This document shows, piece by piece, positions 6,310 through 8,197 of a DNA stretch of 8,197 bases (the first letter of the stretch is position 1; every line of letters begins with the position of its first letter). Source of the stretch: Flavobacteriaceae bacterium. Its GTDB lineage: Bacteria; Bacteroidota; Bacteroidia; Flavobacteriales; Flavobacteriaceae. The position numbers and the translations under genes are program-made. The stretch lies in the NCBI GenBank assembly GCA_008081325.1, contig VMCO01000182.1, positions 1 to 8,197 on the forward strand, written 5' to 3'. The notes under the pieces were generated by a model. The model was not told where the DNA came from. It ran no database searches and saw only the letters and a program-made list of their open reading frames with translations.

Positions 6310-7164
6310 CTATCCGTTTAGTGCTTCTGCTCCACCAACAATTTCAAGGATTTCGTTTGTAATAGCAGCCTGTCTAGCTTTGTTGTAGGTAAGCTTAAGC
6401 TGATCTCTTAACTCGGTTGCATTATCCGTTGCTTTATGCATAGCTGTCATTCTGGCTCCATGTTCAGAAGCATATGAGTCCCTAACAGATTTATATAACT
6501 GAGTCTTTAATGACTTAGGGATTAATTCAGAAATAATTTCAATTTGTGATGGTTCAAAAATATAATCCGCTGAATCTTTTTGGCTATCTTCCGAATCATT
6601 ATTTTCAATAGGAAGATATTGTTCTTCGGTTACAATTTGTGTAGCTGCGTTTTTAAATTTATTGTACACAATTTGTATACTGTCGAATTCTTTATTAAGA
6701 AATTTATTCATCAAAAATTCAGCAGTAATAGAAATGTTTTCAAAGGTTAGATCATCAAATATCTCATTATTGGATTCAATAACATCGTAGTTTTTTGATA
6801 ATATATCTCCTCCTTTTTTACCGATACACAAAAAGGATATATTCTCCGTAGATGTTTCAGCAATCTCAGTACATTTCTTAATAACATTGGAGTTAAATGC
6901 GCCACATAATCCTCTATTTGAGGTAATGCAAACCACTAATTTATTTTCCACTTTTCGAGGCTTTAAATAAACATTTTCAAAGTCAACAGAAGAAGATAAA
7001 TCAACTAACATTTGGGTAAGCTTATCAGAATAGGGGCGCATAGCGGTAATAGCATCCTGCGCTTTTTTCAGTTTTGCAGCAGAAACCATTTTCATAGCAC
7101 TTGTTATCTGCATCGTTGATGATACAGATGATATTCTATTTCTAATTTCTTTTAAATTAGCCAT
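6310..7164 (-). CDS. atpG: ATP synthase F1 gamma subunit
   Basis: Central rotating stalk of F1Fo ATP synthase, coupling proton flow through the c-ring to catalysis in the alpha3beta3 ring on the cytoplasmic face of the inner membrane. Full length at 284 residues. The N-terminal coiled-coil helix begins ANLKEIRNRISSVSSTMQIT and continues through AMKMVSAAKLKKAQ. The Rossmann-like middle has the conserved SNRGLCGAFN (82-91). The C-terminal helix contains GARMTAMHKATDNA (236-249) and ends TNEILEIVGGAEALNG, the gamma-subunit signature. A variable acidic loop (about 187-200, rich in Asn, Asp, Glu and Ser) precedes the conserved YIFEPS. The ATG lies 3 bases after the atpA stop, so it is translated with atpA. 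No atpD or atpC follows, as is usual in Bacteroidota, where beta and epsilon are encoded elsewhere. Confidence 0.99.
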   Translation of the reverse strand: MANLKEIRNRISSVSSTMQITSAMKMVSAAKLKKAQDAITAMRPYSDKLTQMLVDLSSSVDFENVYLKPRKVENKLVVCITSNRGLCGAFNSNVIKKCTEIAETSTENISFLCIGKKGGDILSKNYDVIESNNEIFDDLTFENISITAEFLMNKFLNKEFDSIQIVYNKFKNAATQIVTEEQYLPIENNDSEDSQKDSADYIFEPSQIEIISELIPKSLKTQLYKSVRDSYASEHGARMTAMHKATDNATELRDQLKLTYNKARQAAITNEILEIVGGAEALNG

Positions 7165-7167
7165 ACC

Positions 7168-8197
7168 TTAAAACTTAGAGACTAAATCAGCACAAACTTT
7201 TTCCAATGTGCTGGTAACCTCATCAGTTAATTTTCCTTGTTTTATAGTTGATAAAATTTCTGAATGTTTATCGTTCAACACTCTTATATATTCTGATTCA
7301 AATTCCTTAACCCTATCAACAGGAATATCTCTTAGTAAATTTTTGGAACCTGCATAAATAATTGCAACTTGATCTTCTACTTTGAAAGGATCATTCTGAG
7401 CTTGCTTTAATATCTCTACATTTCTTTTACCTTTTTCAATAACATTTAAAGTTGCGGCATCTAAATCTGAACCAAATTTAGCAAATGCTTCAAGCTCTCT
7501 AAATTGAGCCTGATCTAATTTCAGAGTTCCTGAAACTTTTTTCATGGATTTAATTTGAGCCGATCCACCAACTCTTGAAACAGAAATACCAACATTAATA
7601 GCAGGCCTAACACCTGAATTAAATAAGTCTGATTCTAGGAATATTTGACCGTCAGTAATCGAAATTACATTTGTAGGAATATATGCTGATACATCACCTG
7701 CTTGAGTTTCTATGATTGGTAGTGCTGTTAATGAGCCTCCACCTTTTACGATTTTCTTTAGCGATTCTGGCAAATCATTCATTTCCTTTGCGATAGAGTC
7801 ATCATTAATAACTTTTGCCGCTCTTTCTAATAATCTTGAATGTAAATAGAATACATCCCCAGGGTAAGCTTCCCTTCCTGGAGGTCTTCTTAATAATAAA
7901 GATATCTCTCTATATGCTACTGCTTGTTTTGATAGATCATCATATATAATAAGTGCGGGTCTTCCAGTGTCTCTAAAATACTCACCAATGGATGCGCCTG
8001 TAAATGGAGCATATACCTGCATTGCAGCAGGATCAGAAGCATTTGCCGCAACAATAGTTGTATAAGCTAATGCACCCTTATCTTCTAATATTTTTGCAAT
8101 TCCTGCAACAGTTGATGCCTTCTGACCAACCGCAACATATATACAGTATACTGGCTCGCCTGCGTCATAAAACTCTTTTTGATTTAGAATTGTATCA
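7168..8197 (-). CDS. atpA: ATP synthase F1 alpha subunit (5' part off the window)
   Basis: Non-catalytic nucleotide-binding subunit of the F1 hexamer. The frame is open from the right edge to the TAA at 7170-7168, giving 342 visible codons of about 525, so roughly the first 180 residues (beta-barrel and P-loop) are outside. The visible part opens with DTILNQKEFYDAGEPVYC, which normally follows the Walker A loop within a few residues. Walker B lies in PALIIYDDL (visible 80-88). The signature PAINVGISVS and the arginine finger in SVSRVGG (Arg about visible 208) are intact, and the ITDGQIFLE strand is present. The stretch NDDSIAKEMNDLPESLKK (about 131-148) is longer than in E. coli and is typical of Bacteroidota. 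The Met codon at 8022 is internal, not the start. It is followed after 3 bases by atpG. Confidence 0.99.
   Translation of the reverse strand, partial: DTILNQKEFYDAGEPVYCIYVAVGQKASTVAGIAKILEDKGALAYTTIVAANASDPAAMQVYAPFTGASIGEYFRDTGRPALIIYDDLSKQAVAYREISLLLRRPPGREAYPGDVFYLHSRLLERAAKVINDDSIAKEMNDLPESLKKIVKGGGSLTALPIIETQAGDVSAYIPTNVISITDGQIFLESDLFNSGVRPAINVGISVSRVGGSAQIKSMKKVSGTLKLDQAQFRELEAFAKFGSDLDAATLNVIEKGKRNVEILKQAQNDPFKVEDQVAIIYAGSKNLLRDIPVDRVKEFESEYIRVLNDKHSEILSTIKQGKLTDEVTSTLEKVCADLVSKF

Noticed and set aside
8020..8022. ATG at 8022 as the start of atpA
   Set aside because: The frame stays open to the window edge and the upstream residues are clearly ATP synthase alpha, so this Met is internal.
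1..8197. A novel defence, mobile or biosynthetic system
   Set aside because: All frames of meaningful length are assigned to known housekeeping or envelope families, and there are no repeats arrays, integrases, transposases or toxin-antitoxin-like pairs.

Overview
The window looks like the chromosome of an AT-rich member of the Bacteroidota, most likely a flavobacterial lineage with a compact genome. Three things support this. The ATP synthase alpha gene is followed directly by gamma and then by envelope genes, with no beta/epsilon genes. The envelope genes include families typical of the phylum (a DUF4292-type lipoprotein and an HU-like/SPOR fusion protein). The alpha subunit also carries the short extra segment after its catalytic core that I associate with Bacteroidota. 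Almost every base is coding: no gap between genes exceeds about 70 bp, and there are no tRNA or rRNA genes, insertion sequences, CRISPR arrays or phage genes.

Left part, + strand (1-2393): the nearly complete trpS gene (its first few codons lie off the left edge), then a membrane protein with an N-terminal HU-like region and a C-terminal periplasmic SPOR domain, then a hotdog-fold acyl-CoA thioesterase. The thioesterase is unusual because its conserved N-terminus extends upstream of every ATG, GTG or TTG available in its frame.

Middle part, - strand (6243 down to 2395): a tightly packed run of a Wzx/MATE-type flippase, dUTPase (dut), a DUF4292-type lipoprotein and an EnvC-like murein hydrolase activator. 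Two junctions overlap by 4 bp and the third has an 8 bp gap, so this is very probably one transcript. It meets the thioesterase tail to tail with a single base between stop codons.

Right part, - strand (8197 down to 6310): the 3' two-thirds of atpA and all of atpG, the downstream end of the F-type ATP synthase operon. The 66 bp gap between atpG and the flippase holds a weak hairpin plus T-run and a sequence resembling a Bacteroidota promoter, overlapping each other.

Functionally this is core metabolism and cell-envelope upkeep: tRNA charging, ATP synthesis, nucleotide-pool sanitation, lipid-linked sugar export and septal peptidoglycan processing. The SPOR protein and the EnvC-like protein may both act at the division septum. 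I do not see a novel defence, mobile or biosynthetic system here. The items most worth a second look are the thioesterase start, the HU-like/SPOR architecture, and the short regulatory-looking stretches at 944-995 and 6247-6296.
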